A stretch of 64,000 bases of DNA from Rhodospirillales bacterium (GCA_016776725.1 JADHSV010000012.1:1-64000), one strand, 5' to 3'. Positions 20,901 to 30,734 are shown, numbered from the stretch's first letter. The notes: generated by a model from the sequence alone, not told the origin. Made by a program: numbers and translations.

Positions 20901-23729
20901 TCAGTCACGATCCTCCAGCAGTTCGGGGTGCTGGCGAACGGCGTCCGCGCAGCGCGGGCAAACGTCCGTGTATTCAGCGTCGGAACCAACGTCTTCCAGT
21001 ACCTTCCAGCACCGCGCGCACTTGTTTCCGCTCGCCAATCCCGGCACGACGGCAACGCCAGGAACTTCTTCGATGCTGAATGCGCCCTCGGGGGCCTCAG
21101 CCTGGTGAAGCGTAGCGCTTGACGTGATCGAAATTTCCGCCAGATCAATCCCGTTCATGGCTTCGACAAACTCGCTTGATGCAAAGACGTCGGCATGGGC
21201 TTCCAGGCTTGATCCGATGCGCTTGTCGGCGCGTTCAAGTTCCAGCGCGCCGGTGACCACGCGACGAAGGTCTCGCACACGGTTCCATTTTGCGGCAAGC
21301 TCGTCATCGCGCCAACCTTCCGGCGTTTCCGGGAACTGGCGCATATGAACGCTTTCTTTCTCGCCGGGATTGCGTGTCAGCCACGCTTCCTCGGCGGTGA
21401 AGCATGTGATCGGCGCGAGCCATGCGGTCAGGCAGTTGAACAATTCATCGAGAACCGTTCGTGCGGCGCGGCGCGTAAGGGTGTCAGCACCGTCGCAATA
21501 CAGCGCGTCTTTGCGGATGTCGAAGTAGAACGCCGACAAATCAATGGCGCAGAAATTATGAAGCTCCACGAACATGGGATGGAAATGGAAGCTGTCGCAG
21601 GCCTCGCGGATCATGCGGTCCATTTCCCAGATGCGGTGCAGTATCCAGCGCTCCAGTTCGGGCATTTCGGCAACGTCGAGGCGTTCGCTTTCCTCGAAAC
21701 CGTTCAGATTGCCCAGCATGAAGCGCAACGTGTTGCGCAGGCGGCGATAGATGTCGGCGTTGCGTTTCAGAATTTCCGGGCCGATGCGAAGATCTTCGGA
21801 ATAGTCCGAACCCACCACCCACAGGCGCAGAATATCGGCGCCGTGTTGCTCCATAACTTTCTGGGGCGAGACGATGTTGCCCAGGGACTTGGACATCTTC
21901 TGTCCGTCCTCGGCCATGACGAATCCGTGGGTCAGCACGGCTTCGTAGGGTGCCACACCATTGGTGCCACATGATTCCAGCAACGACGAATGGAACCAGC
22001 CGCGGTGCTGATCCGACCCTTCCAGATAAAGCGAGGCCGGCCATTTCAGATCGGGACGGGCCTTAAGAACGAATTCATGGGTTGATCCCGAGTCAAACCA
22101 GACATCCAGAATATCGAAGACCTGCTCGTAATCATCCGGTTTATAGTCAGGCGTCAGGAAACGTCCCGGGTCGGAGGTGAACCAGGCATCGACACCTTCC
22201 TGCTCTACGGCATCCACAATTCGGTCCAGAACCTTCTGGTCGCGCAGCGGTTCGCCGCTTGAGCGGTTGACGAACACGGTCAACGGCACGCCCCAGGCGC
22301 GCTGGCGCGACACGCACCAGTCAGGCCGGCTGTCGATCATGCCGTGAAGGCGCGCCTTCCCGGCGGCCGGAACGAAGCGGGTGGTTTCGATGGCCTTGAG
22401 TGCGGCGTCACGAAGGCCGGTGTTTTCCATGCTGATGAACCACTGTGCGGTATTGCGGAAAATCAGCGGCGCCTTGGATCGCCACGAATGCGGATAGCTG
22501 TGAACCAGCTTGCCGGACGCGACCAGCGCGCCCACTTCGGTTAGTTTTTCAACCACGCTGGCGTTGACCTTGAACACGTGCTGGCCCGCGAACAGCGGCA
22601 CATGGTCCATGAACAGGCCGTCGCCTTCCACCGTATCGACCACGGGAATACCGTTCTTGACGCCCAGTTCCCAGTCATCGGCGCCGTGGCCCGGGGCAAT
22701 GTGCACGAAGCCGGTGCCGGTGTCGATTTCAACGAAGTGAGCGGGCAGGGCGGGCACGTCGAAATCGTACCCTTGACCGTTCAGCGGATGGTGGCAGATG
22801 GTGCCTTCCAGTTCCTTGCCCTTGAAGCGGCGAACGATCTCGTAATCCTCGATGCCGGTCTTGCCCGCGATCTCGCCGATCAGCGCCTCGGCGAACAGGA
22901 CTCGTTCGCCCGGCACGGCAAGGTTGCCGTCCGCCACCGACTTGACCTCCAGCAACACGTAATCGATGCCTTCGCCGAAGGCCACGGCGCGGTTGCCCGG
23001 AATGGTCCATGGCGTCGTGGTCCAGATAACGATCTTGGCGCCGTCCAGACCCTCGGCATTGGTGCTGACGATGGGGAAGCGAACGTAGATGGTGGTCGAG
23101 GTGTGGTCGTGATACTCGACCTCGGCTTCGGCCAGAGCGGTCTTTTCCTCGACCGACCACAATACCGGCTTGGCCCCCTTATATAGGCTGCCGTTCATGA
23201 GGAACTTGCCGAACTCGCGCACGATGGTGGCCTCGGCGCCGTAGCTCATGGTGGTGTACGGATTGTCCCAGTCGCCAACGCCGCCCAGGCGCTTGAATTC
23301 CTCGCGCTGGACGTCAATCCACTTGGCCGCAAATTCACGGCATTCGCCGCGGAACTGAACCACCGGAACCTCGTCCTTGTCCTTGCCGGCGGCGCGGTAT
23401 TTTTCCTCGATCTTCCATTCGATGGGCAGGCCGTGACAATCCCAGCCGGGAACATAGTTTGAATCCTTGCCCAGCATCTGCTGCGAACGAACAATCACGT
23501 CCTTGAGGATCTTGTTGAGCGCGTGGCCCATATGCAAATGGCCGTTGGCATACGGGGGGCCGTCGTGAAGAATGAACTTTTCGCGGCCCTTGGCATCCTC
23601 GCGGTGCCGCCGGTACATATCCATGGCTTCCCAGCGGGCAAGGATTTCGGGCTCTTTCTTCGCCAGTCCCGCACGCATGGGGAAATCGGTTTTCGGCAAA
23701 GAGATGGTCGGCTTGTAATTCACGCTCAT
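20901..23729 (-). CDS. ileS: Isoleucyl-tRNA synthetase
   Basis: A 942-residue class I synthetase. The HIGH-type motif is HMGH (66-69, in PPYANGHLHMGHALNKIL), the KMSKS loop is present, and there is a large CP1 editing domain. A C-terminal zinc-binding region has CARCWKVLEDVG and CPRCADAV. This fits the bacterial, mupirocin-sensitive type of IleRS, judging by the zinc finger. It heads the ileS-lspA-BamF operon. No T-box or riboswitch-like leader is apparent in the short gap to ribF. Confidence 0.98.
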   Translation of the reverse strand: MSVNYKPTISLPKTDFPMRAGLAKKEPEILARWEAMDMYRRHREDAKGREKFILHDGPPYANGHLHMGHALNKILKDVIVRSQQMLGKDSNYVPGWDCHGLPIEWKIEEKYRAAGKDKDEVPVVQFRGECREFAAKWIDVQREEFKRLGGVGDWDNPYTTMSYGAEATIVREFGKFLMNGSLYKGAKPVLWSVEEKTALAEAEVEYHDHTSTTIYVRFPIVSTNAEGLDGAKIVIWTTTPWTIPGNRAVAFGEGIDYVLLEVKSVADGNLAVPGERVLFAEALIGEIAGKTGIEDYEIVRRFKGKELEGTICHHPLNGQGYDFDVPALPAHFVEIDTGTGFVHIAPGHGADDWELGVKNGIPVVDTVEGDGLFMDHVPLFAGQHVFKVNASVVEKLTEVGALVASGKLVHSYPHSWRSKAPLIFRNTAQWFISMENTGLRDAALKAIETTRFVPAAGKARLHGMIDSRPDWCVSRQRAWGVPLTVFVNRSSGEPLRDQKVLDRIVDAVEQEGVDAWFTSDPGRFLTPDYKPDDYEQVFDILDVWFDSGSTHEFVLKARPDLKWPASLYLEGSDQHRGWFHSSLLESCGTNGVAPYEAVLTHGFVMAEDGQKMSKSLGNIVSPQKVMEQHGADILRLWVVGSDYSEDLRIGPEILKRNADIYRRLRNTLRFMLGNLNGFEESERLDVAEMPELERWILHRIWEMDRMIREACDSFHFHPMFVELHNFCAIDLSAFYFDIRKDALYCDGADTLTRRAARTVLDELFNCLTAWLAPITCFTAEEAWLTRNPGEKESVHMRQFPETPEGWRDDELAAKWNRVRDLRRVVTGALELERADKRIGSSLEAHADVFASSEFVEAMNGIDLAEISITSSATLHQAEAPEGAFSIEEVPGVAVVPGLASGNKCARCWKVLEDVGSDAEYTDVCPRCADAVRQHPELLEDRD

Positions 23730-23789
23730 TTTATGCTCGCTGGTTGGCTGATGCCGTAAGGACGGTTTGGACCGGCTTTATAAAGGTTT

Positions 23790-24731
23790 TTACGCGCGCG
23801 CCAAGATTCTTCGCGCATTTTCGCTGTCTTCGGCGATTTGCGCCTTTAAATCGGCGATGCCGTCGAACTTTTGCTCGGGGCGCAGAAAGTCAATCAGGGC
23901 GACTCGAACCCGTTTTCCGTATAGATCGCCGCCGAAATCAAACAAATGCGCTTCCAGAACGACGTCTTCCTTGGCAAATGTGGGGCGCAGGCCGATGTTG
24001 GCGACCCCGTCGTGCCACGTGGTGTCGGAGTCATCGTCAAGTCCGACCCGCACGGCGTAAACGCCGTTGACCGGTCGCAGGTATTCGGCCAGTGACAGGT
24101 TTGCGGTCGGATAGCCGATGGTGCGCCCGCGCCGGTCACCAACAAGGACGCGTCCTTCAATCTCGAAGGGACGACCCAGAACGTGGGTCGCGCCTCTGGG
24201 ATCGTTGTGGCGCAGGCATTGGCGGGCGCGGGTCGCGGAAAACCCCTCGCGTTGTCCGTCCTGAACCTGCTGTACACAGGTAAAACCGAACCCGTCAGCG
24301 CGGCCGCTCCGAAGCAGCATCTCACTATCGCCCTGGCGGCCGTGGCCGAACACGAAATCGTAACCGCAGACCACATGCTGGGCCTGCAGGCCCTCGACGA
24401 TGATGTCATGGATAAAATCTTCCGCCGCCATGCGTGAAAACGCCAGATCGAAACGCGGGACAAACAGATAGTCCACGCCAAGGGCGGCGATCTCACGCGC
24501 CTTGGCGCGCAGGGGCGTCAAGCGGAAAGGGGGAGTGTCGGGAATGAACACGCCACGCGGATGGGGCTCGAACGTCATGACGGCCCACGGCGCGCCCGCC
24601 GTCTTGGCGATGCGACCGGCTTCGCCGATAACCCCCAGGTGGCCGCGATGAACGCCGTCGAAATTGCCAACGGCAATGGCCGCCCCTCGGGCGTCATCCG
24701 GCAGGTCCGCGAAATGTCGAAAAATGCGCAT
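23790..24731 (-). CDS. ribF: Bifunctional riboflavin kinase / FMN adenylyltransferase
   Basis: A 313-residue protein from ATG at 24731. The N-terminal FAD synthetase (nucleotidyltransferase) domain has GNFDGVHRGHLGVI and the VCGYDFVFGHGRQG segment. The C-terminal riboflavin kinase domain has RTIGYPTANLSL and ANIGLRPTF. It makes FMN and FAD from riboflavin. ribF next to ileS and lspA is a common proteobacterial arrangement. It is divergent from the aldo/keto reductase gene. Confidence 0.96.
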   Translation of the reverse strand: MRIFRHFADLPDDARGAAIAVGNFDGVHRGHLGVIGEAGRIAKTAGAPWAVMTFEPHPRGVFIPDTPPFRLTPLRAKAREIAALGVDYLFVPRFDLAFSRMAAEDFIHDIIVEGLQAQHVVCGYDFVFGHGRQGDSEMLLRSGRADGFGFTCVQQVQDGQREGFSATRARQCLRHNDPRGATHVLGRPFEIEGRVLVGDRRGRTIGYPTANLSLAEYLRPVNGVYAVRVGLDDDSDTTWHDGVANIGLRPTFAKEDVVLEAHLFDFGGDLYGKRVRVALIDFLRPEQKFDGIADLKAQIAEDSENARRILARA

Positions 24732-24848
24732 GGCGCGGAAGGTGTCAGCGGCGATTGGCAGGGTCAAGGGAAATCAACCCCGATGGCCCGTGCGCCCTGC
24801 GAAGAAAACGGCTAGTATCGGTTTGCTAATACCAAGAAGGGGGGCGAT

Positions 24849-25715
24849 ATGACCATTCAAAAGCGGGCGTTCGGGCGCACCGGGCATATGAGTTCGGAGA
24901 TCATATTCGGGGCCGCCGCGCTGGCGCGAGTCGATCAGAGTACGGCCGATCGCGCGCTGGATCATTTGCTGGAATTCGGCGTCAATCACATCGATGCCGC
25001 GCCGCGGTATGGCGATGCCGAACTTCGCATCGGCCCGTGGATGGACAGGTATCGCAAGGACTTCTTTTTGGCCACCAAGATCGGTGTGCGCGACTACGAG
25101 GGGGCGAGGGACAGCATTCGCACTTCGCTGGACAGGCTGCGCACCGATCATGTGGATCTAATTCAACTGCACGTCCTATATCATCCAGACGAATGGGAGC
25201 AGGCGCTGTCGCCCGGCGGCGCGCTGGATGCCGCCATCGAGGCGCGCGAAGCAGGGCTGGTGCGCTACATCGGGGTAACGGGACACGGCTGGACAATTGC
25301 GGCCATGAACCGGCGCTCGCTGGAGCGTTTCGATTTCGACAGCGTGCTGATGCCCTGGAACTGGTTCACGGCCGGGCACGAAAGTTATGCGGCGGACTTC
25401 GAGACGACGGCGGCGTTGTGCGCCGAACGCAATGTGGCCGTACAAACCATCAAATCCCTGGCGCGCGGGGCGTGGGCGTCCAAAATGGAGCGTCGGCGCA
25501 CCACATGGTACGAACCGCTGGAGGCCGAAGACGATATCCGCACGGCCATTGAGTGGACCCTTGGGCGGGAAGGGATTTTTGTGATTTCAACGGGGGACGT
25601 GGGCCTGCTGCCGACCATTTTGCGGGTTGCCGACACCCGCGGCCAAATGCCCGACGATGAGTTTATGAAAAACTTCGGCGAACGGGTCGGCCTGGCCACG
25701 ATCTTCGGGCTGTAG
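24849..25715 (+). CDS. Aldo/keto reductase
   Basis: A 288-residue AKR-fold protein. The tetrad is recognisable: Asp in [12 protein letters not shown] with the Tyr close by, Lys in LATKIGV, and His in LIQLHV. The cofactor-contacting end lies near [14 protein letters not shown]. The substrate cannot be deduced; members reduce sugar and short-chain aldehydes or ketones with NAD(P)H. It is a single-gene unit ended by a strong stem-loop, with a good ribosome-binding site (AAGGGGG). Confidence 0.85.
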   Translation: MTIQKRAFGRTGHMSSEIIFGAAALARVDQSTADRALDHLLEFGVNHIDAAPRYGDAELRIGPWMDRYRKDFFLATKIGVRDYEGARDSIRTSLDRLRTDHVDLIQLHVLYHPDEWEQALSPGGALDAAIEAREAGLVRYIGVTGHGWTIAAMNRRSLERFDFDSVLMPWNWFTAGHESYAADFETTAALCAERNVAVQTIKSLARGAWASKMERRRTTWYEPLEAEDDIRTAIEWTLGREGIFVISTGDVGLLPTILRVADTRGQMPDDEFMKNFGERVGLATIFGL

Positions 25716-25722
25716 CGCCCAA

Positions 25723-25759
25723 TGAAACCGAGGCCGGAGAATATCCGGCCTCGGTTTCA
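25723..25759. terminator. Bidirectional stem-loop between convergent genes
   Basis: A perfect 16-bp inverted repeat (25723-25738 with 25744-25759) around a 5-base loop lies between the aldo/keto reductase gene and the convergent DUF3012 gene. Only short T/A runs flank it, so it may act as a two-way terminator or mRNA-end stabiliser. Confidence 0.8.
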
Positions 25760-25767
25760 CATGAGCC

Positions 25768-25947
25768 CTAGAAAATGCAGCTTTTGGCGAAGTCCTTGGC
25801 CTCGTTCGCCGTCCACTGGCCCTTGTCTTTCTTTTTCAGTTCCTCGCACCATTCCTTGCTGCCGACTTCGGGCGAACACGCCGACAGTCCCACCGCAGCG
25901 ACCAGGGCCAGCGCCAACACGAACGAAAATTTCCTGAGCAAAATCAT
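25768..25947 (-). CDS. DUF3012 small lipoprotein
   Basis: A 59-residue lipoprotein with lipobox LSAC (C24). Its mature part of about 35 residues matches the DUF3012 pattern (SPEVGSKEWCEELKKKDKG, then WTANEAKDFAKSCIF), with two further cysteines that could pair. ATG at 25947 has a good ribosome-binding site (GAGGATAGAG); an upstream ATG at 25959 is also possible. Function unknown. Convergent with the aldo/keto reductase gene across a strong stem-loop. Confidence 0.8.
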   Translation of the reverse strand: MILLRKFSFVLALALVAAVGLSACSPEVGSKEWCEELKKKDKGQWTANEAKDFAKSCIF

Positions 25948-26129
25948 CTCTATCCTCATGCACCTAAAGGTATGCGTGGGCCACGCCTGCGGCTCCACCG
26001 AATTTCAACCTAGGCAGGTTAACCCACCAACCGACCGGCCTCAACCCGGCAGCCAAGGAAAAAAGCCGAGGCTGATGGATATCAATCCCGGCTCGCCTTG
26101 TTCGACAGAACTGTGTTTATTCGTTGGGC

Positions 26130-26519
26130 CTATTCGTTGGGCTTTGTCGGCAGGCCGTGCTTGGCCATCAACTCGAGGTAATCTTCCCTGGGCGGGATGA
26201 AGACGTCGATGCCTTTGAAGCCGGTCGTGGTCGTGCCGCCGTGGACCATGCCCGACGGATGGATGCACACATCGCCCGCCGTCATGGTGAACTTCTCATC
26301 GCCGCAGACGTGTTCTTCACTGCCTTCGAGAATGATCAAAATCTGAACCGCATCGTGGCTGTGCATGGGGAACACGGCGCCCGGAGGGTTCTGGATGAAG
26401 CTGAGAAGCGCGCCATCGGCGGCCACGAAACGCGTGCTCGACGTTTCGGTCAGCGGAACCAGCGGAATGTCTTCAATGGTGTAAACGTATTTGGATTTCT
26501 TGTTAGCTGCGTAAGCCAT
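26130..26519 (-). CDS. Cupin domain protein
   Basis: A 129-residue single-domain cupin. Motif 1 is PMHSHDAVQILIILEGSEE (His-x-His and a later acidic residue), and motif 2 is GDVCIHPSGMVHGG. This predicts a metal-binding beta-barrel. ATG at 26519 is chosen over an ATG four codons earlier because GGAG sits 7 bases before it. It is the last gene of the sulfatase-EthD-cupin run and probably works with it. Isomerase, dioxygenase or binding roles are all possible. Confidence 0.8.
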   Translation of the reverse strand: MAYAANKKSKYVYTIEDIPLVPLTETSSTRFVAADGALLSFIQNPPGAVFPMHSHDAVQILIILEGSEEHVCGDEKFTMTAGDVCIHPSGMVHGGTTTTGFKGIDVFIPPREDYLELMAKHGLPTKPNE

Positions 26520-26541
26520 TTTCTTCTCCATTGGGCAGGGT

Positions 26542-26874
26542 TTAGCGATAGGCCGGAACCTCGTAGTTGATGTGACGGACCGTGCCGTCAAACAAATCCA
26601 TGATTCCGCTGTTTTTTGTGTTTTCGAGGTTTTTCTCGCGGGCCGGGGACGCCAGGGCGGCCTCCACGTCTTCGCGGGTCTCGAAGGTCAATTCGATGGC
26701 CTGATAGACGTTGGGCGCGCCGTCTTCGCGCCATTCGCTGCGCAGCAGTCGCACGCCGCGAATGCCAGGAAACTTGTTGATTAGCGGCACCGCTTCTTCC
26801 TCGAAAAAGCGGTTGAATTTTTCACGGTTCTCGGGCGCGACATCACCCTCAAAATAGGCGCAACGAACGTACAT
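26542..26874 (-). CDS. EthD-like ferredoxin-fold (dimeric alpha/beta barrel) protein
   Basis: A 110-residue protein with the pattern of EthD/Dabb proteins (FEGDVAPENREKFNRFFEEEAVPLINKFPGIRGVRLLRSE, described here by positions 9-47) and a conserved C-terminal region. Such proteins are small dimers found in catabolic operons, sometimes as lyases, monooxygenases or chaperone-like partners. It sits 23 bases upstream of the cupin gene and downstream of the sulfatase. The precise reaction is unknown. Confidence 0.7.
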   Translation of the reverse strand: MYVRCAYFEGDVAPENREKFNRFFEEEAVPLINKFPGIRGVRLLRSEWREDGAPNVYQAIELTFETREDVEAALASPAREKNLENTKNSGIMDLFDGTVRHINYEVPAYR

Positions 26875-26951
26875 CTGTATTTACCTTCTAATATTATCTG
26901 AGAAAGCGGGGCGGCTTACCGGCGATTGGCGCCCATAAGCCGCCCAGGTCA

Positions 26952-28481
26952 TCATCGTGGGAGATACTCTTCCAATCCGAACCTCCGGTAGGTTTCGGGC
27001 GGAGCGTCGTTGCGGATCAACAAATCGACCATGGTCCCGCGCAGCCGTTCCACGACCGCTTTGTCATCCAGAGGATTTTGCTGCAACGGATCGGCCTGAA
27101 CATCGTAAAGCTTGGTGTTGCAGTCAAACTGAGCGCCCGATCCGTGGCGGCTGTATTGGGGCGATTTCGGTGTTGAAGGCACCTTCAGCAGCGGCACCCC
27201 CTTGGTCCAGTCGAAGGGTGCTGCCAGCGATGATTCCTGCAACTCCTCAACGCTGAAGCGCGTCACCATGTGGGTCGGCATCAGGGTGTACTGATACAGA
27301 TCCCCGCAATGGATATCATCCGGGTACAGGAAGTAGGTGTAGCGCCCGTCGGTAACGTTAATGGCCGCGCCGAACACGCCGTACAACGCGCCCTCGTGGA
27401 TCTTTTCGTCCTTTTCCAGAACTTGAAGCAGGGACGTTCCCTCGACCTCCTTGGGGATGTCCACATTGAACATATCCAGGAATGTCGGCATCAGGTCGAT
27501 GGTTTGGGTCAGCGCCTTGCGCCGCTCGCCCGCACACGAACGATATTCCGGGTGATAGACGAACAACGGCAAATGAGCGACCTCTTCGTAACACGGCATG
27601 ACCAGCTTGGCCCATTGATCGTGTTCGCCCAGCAAGAACCCGTGATCGGTGGACACCACCAGCGCCGTGTCTTTCCAGAGATCGTGTTCGTCGAAGTAAT
27701 CCAGCAGCCGTCCCAGTTGCTTGTCGCAATGGGCAAGGATGGCGGCGTAGTTGGCCTTCAATTCCTCGATCATTTCGGGTGATTCGTTGACCGGGCCGTT
27801 GGGTGGCCAGTCCAGAATGGGGCCGGTCCAGCCCGTGGGATAGTCGTCGCGGAACCCCGGAGGAGCGTCGAACGGCTCGTGCGGATCGAACACCTCCAGA
27901 TGCAGGAACCAGTTATCCGCGTCGTGGTTTACTTCCAGGAAATCGAGGGCCTCGTCGAAGCACTTCACGGTCGGGTAATCGGCTTCCGACTTCTGCGCTT
28001 CGCGGCTTAACATGCTGCGAACAAATTTGGTGCGCGGCTTGGTGCCGTTCTGCGACTTGTGATACTTGCCCGCAATCTCGTCCCAATCGGGCTCGACAAC
28101 GCCTTTCCATGGGTCGCTTTCCTGTCCACGAACCAGTTCGCAACTATCGAAACGGGTGTGATAGGTGGCCCCGCCGTCTTCCCAGTAATGCTGGTGGTCG
28201 GTAATCATATGCGAATAAACACCTGCGCCCGACGCCAGTTGCTCCGGGTAGGCATTGTCAAACGGCTCCACTGGCCCCCATGAACGGTGAATGAAATTGA
28301 CCCGCCCGGTCATGATCTCGCGCCTTGCAGGCATGCAGGGCAAGCTGCCGCAATAATGGGTGTCGAAAGTTATGGTGCGGTCGGCCAAACGTTTGAAGTT
28401 CGGTGTTTTTACTGTGTCCCCGCCGTAGCATTCCAGCGACAGGCGATTCAAACTATCCATCAAAACAAATACGGCTCTCAT
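26952..28481 (-). CDS. Sulfatase, formylglycine type
   Basis: A 509-residue protein of the type I sulfatase (alkaline phosphatase superfamily). The maturation motif is C49-M-P-A-R53 in SLPCMPARREIMTGR, where Cys would be converted to formylglycine. An N-terminal Asp pair region and STDHGFLLGEHDQWAK provide calcium ligands. There is no signal peptide, so it is probably cytoplasmic and acts on an imported compound. No formylglycine-generating enzyme gene is in the window. It heads a unit with the EthD-like and cupin genes and is preceded by the same 23-nt motif found by the LysR gene. A phosphonate monoester hydrolase function is an alternative. Confidence 0.88.
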   Translation of the reverse strand: MRAVFVLMDSLNRLSLECYGGDTVKTPNFKRLADRTITFDTHYCGSLPCMPARREIMTGRVNFIHRSWGPVEPFDNAYPEQLASGAGVYSHMITDHQHYWEDGGATYHTRFDSCELVRGQESDPWKGVVEPDWDEIAGKYHKSQNGTKPRTKFVRSMLSREAQKSEADYPTVKCFDEALDFLEVNHDADNWFLHLEVFDPHEPFDAPPGFRDDYPTGWTGPILDWPPNGPVNESPEMIEELKANYAAILAHCDKQLGRLLDYFDEHDLWKDTALVVSTDHGFLLGEHDQWAKLVMPCYEEVAHLPLFVYHPEYRSCAGERRKALTQTIDLMPTFLDMFNVDIPKEVEGTSLLQVLEKDEKIHEGALYGVFGAAINVTDGRYTYFLYPDDIHCGDLYQYTLMPTHMVTRFSVEELQESSLAAPFDWTKGVPLLKVPSTPKSPQYSRHGSGAQFDCNTKLYDVQADPLQQNPLDDKAVVERLRGTMVDLLIRNDAPPETYRRFGLEEYLPR

Positions 28482-28580
28482 TGAAATTCCATCCGTCTAT
28501 CCTGGTATCCCTGCCCCAGCCGGATTCATACGCGGACCACGCGAAAATCACCGGCAACCACATTGATCATAAATTCTCAC

Positions 28581-28603
28581 ATCTATGAAAAAAAATGAAA
28601 AAT
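28581..28603. promoter_or_regulatory. Putative LysR operator upstream of the sulfatase operon
   Basis: A 23-base A-rich motif that is identical, except for one base, to the one at 35959-35981 between the enolase-like gene and the divergent lysR. It lies in the 150-base gap upstream of the sulfatase start. The shared site suggests co-regulation of both transcription units; the binding protein is inferred to be the LysR encoded at 36032. Confidence 0.5.
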
Positions 28604-28631
28604 GATCGTAGACCCATGAATAAATCGCATA

Positions 28632-29336
28632 TTAAACAGAGCGCGTCAAACCGCCGTCTGCACGCAGGTTCTGGCCGGTGACGAAACCGGAATCGGGCGA
28701 CAGCAGGAACGCCGCCGTTGCGGCAATTTCCTCGACACGACCCAGTCGCCGCATGGGCGTGCGCTCCAGTTTCATGTCGGTCACGGGCATGTTGTCGATA
28801 AAGCCGGGCAGGATGTTGTTCATGCGGATATTGCGTTCGGCGTAGGCATCCGAAAACAGCTTGGTAAAACCGGCCAGCCCAGCGCGAAGGCTGGACGAGA
28901 TAGGGAATAGCGGGTCGGGTTCAAAAGCTGCGAAAGTCGAGATGTTGACGAAGACCCCGCCCCCTTGCTTTTCCATGATCGGACAGACCAGCCGCGCCAT
29001 CCTGACGACGTTGAGAACAACCATGTCCAGCCCTGCGTGCCAGTCGTCGTCGGTAAGATCCAGCAGCGGCCCCTTGGGCGGATGGCCGGTATTGTTGACG
29101 ACGCCGTCGATCCTGCCGTAGCTGTCCATGGCAAGCGCGACCACGGCTGCCAGGGCGCCCGGGTCGGTGACAGACCCCACAAGTCCGACCACGCCCAGTT
29201 CGCGGGCCAGATTTTCTGCATTTTCCGAACGCGACATCAGGGCCAGCCGCCAGCCGCGCGCGTGTAATTCCCGCGCAATTGCTGCGCCAATTCCCTGGCC
29301 GGATGCGGTGACGATGGCGACGGGTTGATCGGTCAT
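28632..29336 (-). CDS. Short-chain dehydrogenase/reductase-like protein with atypical active site
   Basis: A 234-residue SDR. The N-terminal cofactor motif is TASGQGIGAAIA (the usual TGxxxGxG with Ser), then NNTGHPP (instead of NNAG), and the C-terminus resembles FVTGQNLRADGG. The segment normally holding YxxxK reads PISSSLRAG, so the catalytic Tyr is absent and Lys is at best replaced by Arg. It resembles a known SDR-like group with an incomplete catalytic tetrad, so oxidoreductase activity is uncertain. It follows the membrane protein gene with a 27-base gap. Confidence 0.75.
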   Translation of the reverse strand: MTDQPVAIVTASGQGIGAAIARELHARGWRLALMSRSENAENLARELGVVGLVGSVTDPGALAAVVALAMDSYGRIDGVVNNTGHPPKGPLLDLTDDDWHAGLDMVVLNVVRMARLVCPIMEKQGGGVFVNISTFAAFEPDPLFPISSSLRAGLAGFTKLFSDAYAERNIRMNNILPGFIDNMPVTDMKLERTPMRRLGRVEEIAATAAFLLSPDSGFVTGQNLRADGGLTRSV

Positions 29337-29363
29337 GTGAACACCTCCTTGTTTCTTTGAGTG

Positions 29364-30734
29364 TCAGAAAATTGAAAACGTGGCCATGAGGACGGCGATA
29401 AGCAGGGTCGCCAACAGGCCATAAAGGCCGTTCCACCGCCAGCACATGGTAAACGGATCAATGTCCGCCAGACGCGCAGCGACCAAAACGCAAACGTTGA
29501 AGGGAGACGTTATGGACACGATCCCCCAAGCCAGAAAATAGGTCGCATAGAGGACAGCCGGCGAAAGGCCCAAGGCGTTCGCATCGGGCAAAACCGCCGC
29601 AATGATGATGAAAATCATCACCGGTTGAAAGGCCAGTTGCCCGGCCAGCCCAAATATGAGTGTGATGGCAACGGGAATCAGGAAGGACGGAATGGAAACG
29701 GCTTGCATGGCATGCATCATGGCTTCGGCGGGGAGCAGGTGGCTGATCGACACTCCGGCTACCCCGGCTGCGAAAAGAATGGCCAGTTCGTTGCGGCTCT
29801 CGGCCATGCCCATGACGATACTGCGAACAGCGAACCTCGCCGACAGCGCGGCCCCACCTTTCCATCTTCGCGCAATCAACCAGATCAGCGCAAACACCGG
29901 GGCGGAAAAGATAACGCAGTATCCCAAAGCGATGCCCGACACCTGCTTCAGCGCGACAACCGCCACCATGAGCGTGCCGATCAACGCCACCATGCGCAGA
30001 CAATCGGTCCAGTCACCGTCGGGCATTTTCGCGGAATCCGGGGCCGCATCAACCGTCCTCCCGCCCACAAAATCCAGCACCCATCCCAGCACCCACAGCG
30101 CCACCATACCAACCACGATCATGGGAGCGGCTGCGGACCAGCTCAGGTCGGTATAGGTTGTTGAAATGGCGGCAAATGGAATCGCCAGCGGGGAAAGGCT
30201 TGGGGTCAGGGCAAACCCCCTCAAGATTGCCAGCATGCTTCGGCGCACGGCGGTTGATCCTGGTTTTCCAGTGCCCGCGACCATGGTCCCGAAAAGGTTG
30301 ATGACTCCAAACAAAAGAACAATGGCGGCCATGGAACTGCCCAGGCTTAGCAGGGTGTAGCGCCGCCCCGAGGGCTGATGGGTGAGCAGCACTCCACATC
30401 GGTGGATCAGCGGTGATTGCGCCGCCGCCGTTCGCAGCATGTTAACGCAGGAAACAAACACGGCCAGAAACAAGCCGGGACGCAAGGCATCAATGGCCAG
30501 ATCAAGCGGATCGTCCACAAGGGCCATAGCTGCCGCGCCAAGGACGGTGGCCAACGCCAACATGCGCCGGGCAATGGGCGACAGATCAGCGCGACGCAAG
30601 AAAAAGTACGCGATCAAGCAAGCCGCGGCGGGAAGCCGGAATATTGGCACCCCGCCCACGTCAGCGGCCACGGTTCCGACAATTGCCCCGACAAGCAACA
30701 AGGCGGGGAGAACCGGGATTTTTGGTGCGGACAT
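29364..30734 (-). CDS. Polytopic membrane protein, putative organic-anion transporter
   Basis: About 456 residues with roughly 11-12 predicted transmembrane helices. The central region LGSSMAAIVLLFGVINLFG followed by RRSMLAILRGFALTPSLSPL, and the C-terminal LSPAVLYATYFLAWGIVSI, look like ion-transporter-superfamily permeases. I do not recognise a named family. ATG at 30734 lies 11 bases after the neighbouring dehydrogenase stop, so it belongs to the tct operon. It may transport the substrate or product of that cassette. Confidence 0.7.
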   Translation of the reverse strand: MSAPKIPVLPALLLVGAIVGTVAADVGGVPIFRLPAAACLIAYFFLRRADLSPIARRMLALATVLGAAAMALVDDPLDLAIDALRPGLFLAVFVSCVNMLRTAAAQSPLIHRCGVLLTHQPSGRRYTLLSLGSSMAAIVLLFGVINLFGTMVAGTGKPGSTAVRRSMLAILRGFALTPSLSPLAIPFAAISTTYTDLSWSAAAPMIVVGMVALWVLGWVLDFVGGRTVDAAPDSAKMPDGDWTDCLRMVALIGTLMVAVVALKQVSGIALGYCVIFSAPVFALIWLIARRWKGGAALSARFAVRSIVMGMAESRNELAILFAAGVAGVSISHLLPAEAMMHAMQAVSIPSFLIPVAITLIFGLAGQLAFQPVMIFIIIAAVLPDANALGLSPAVLYATYFLAWGIVSITSPFNVCVLVAARLADIDPFTMCWRWNGLYGLLATLLIAVLMATFSIF

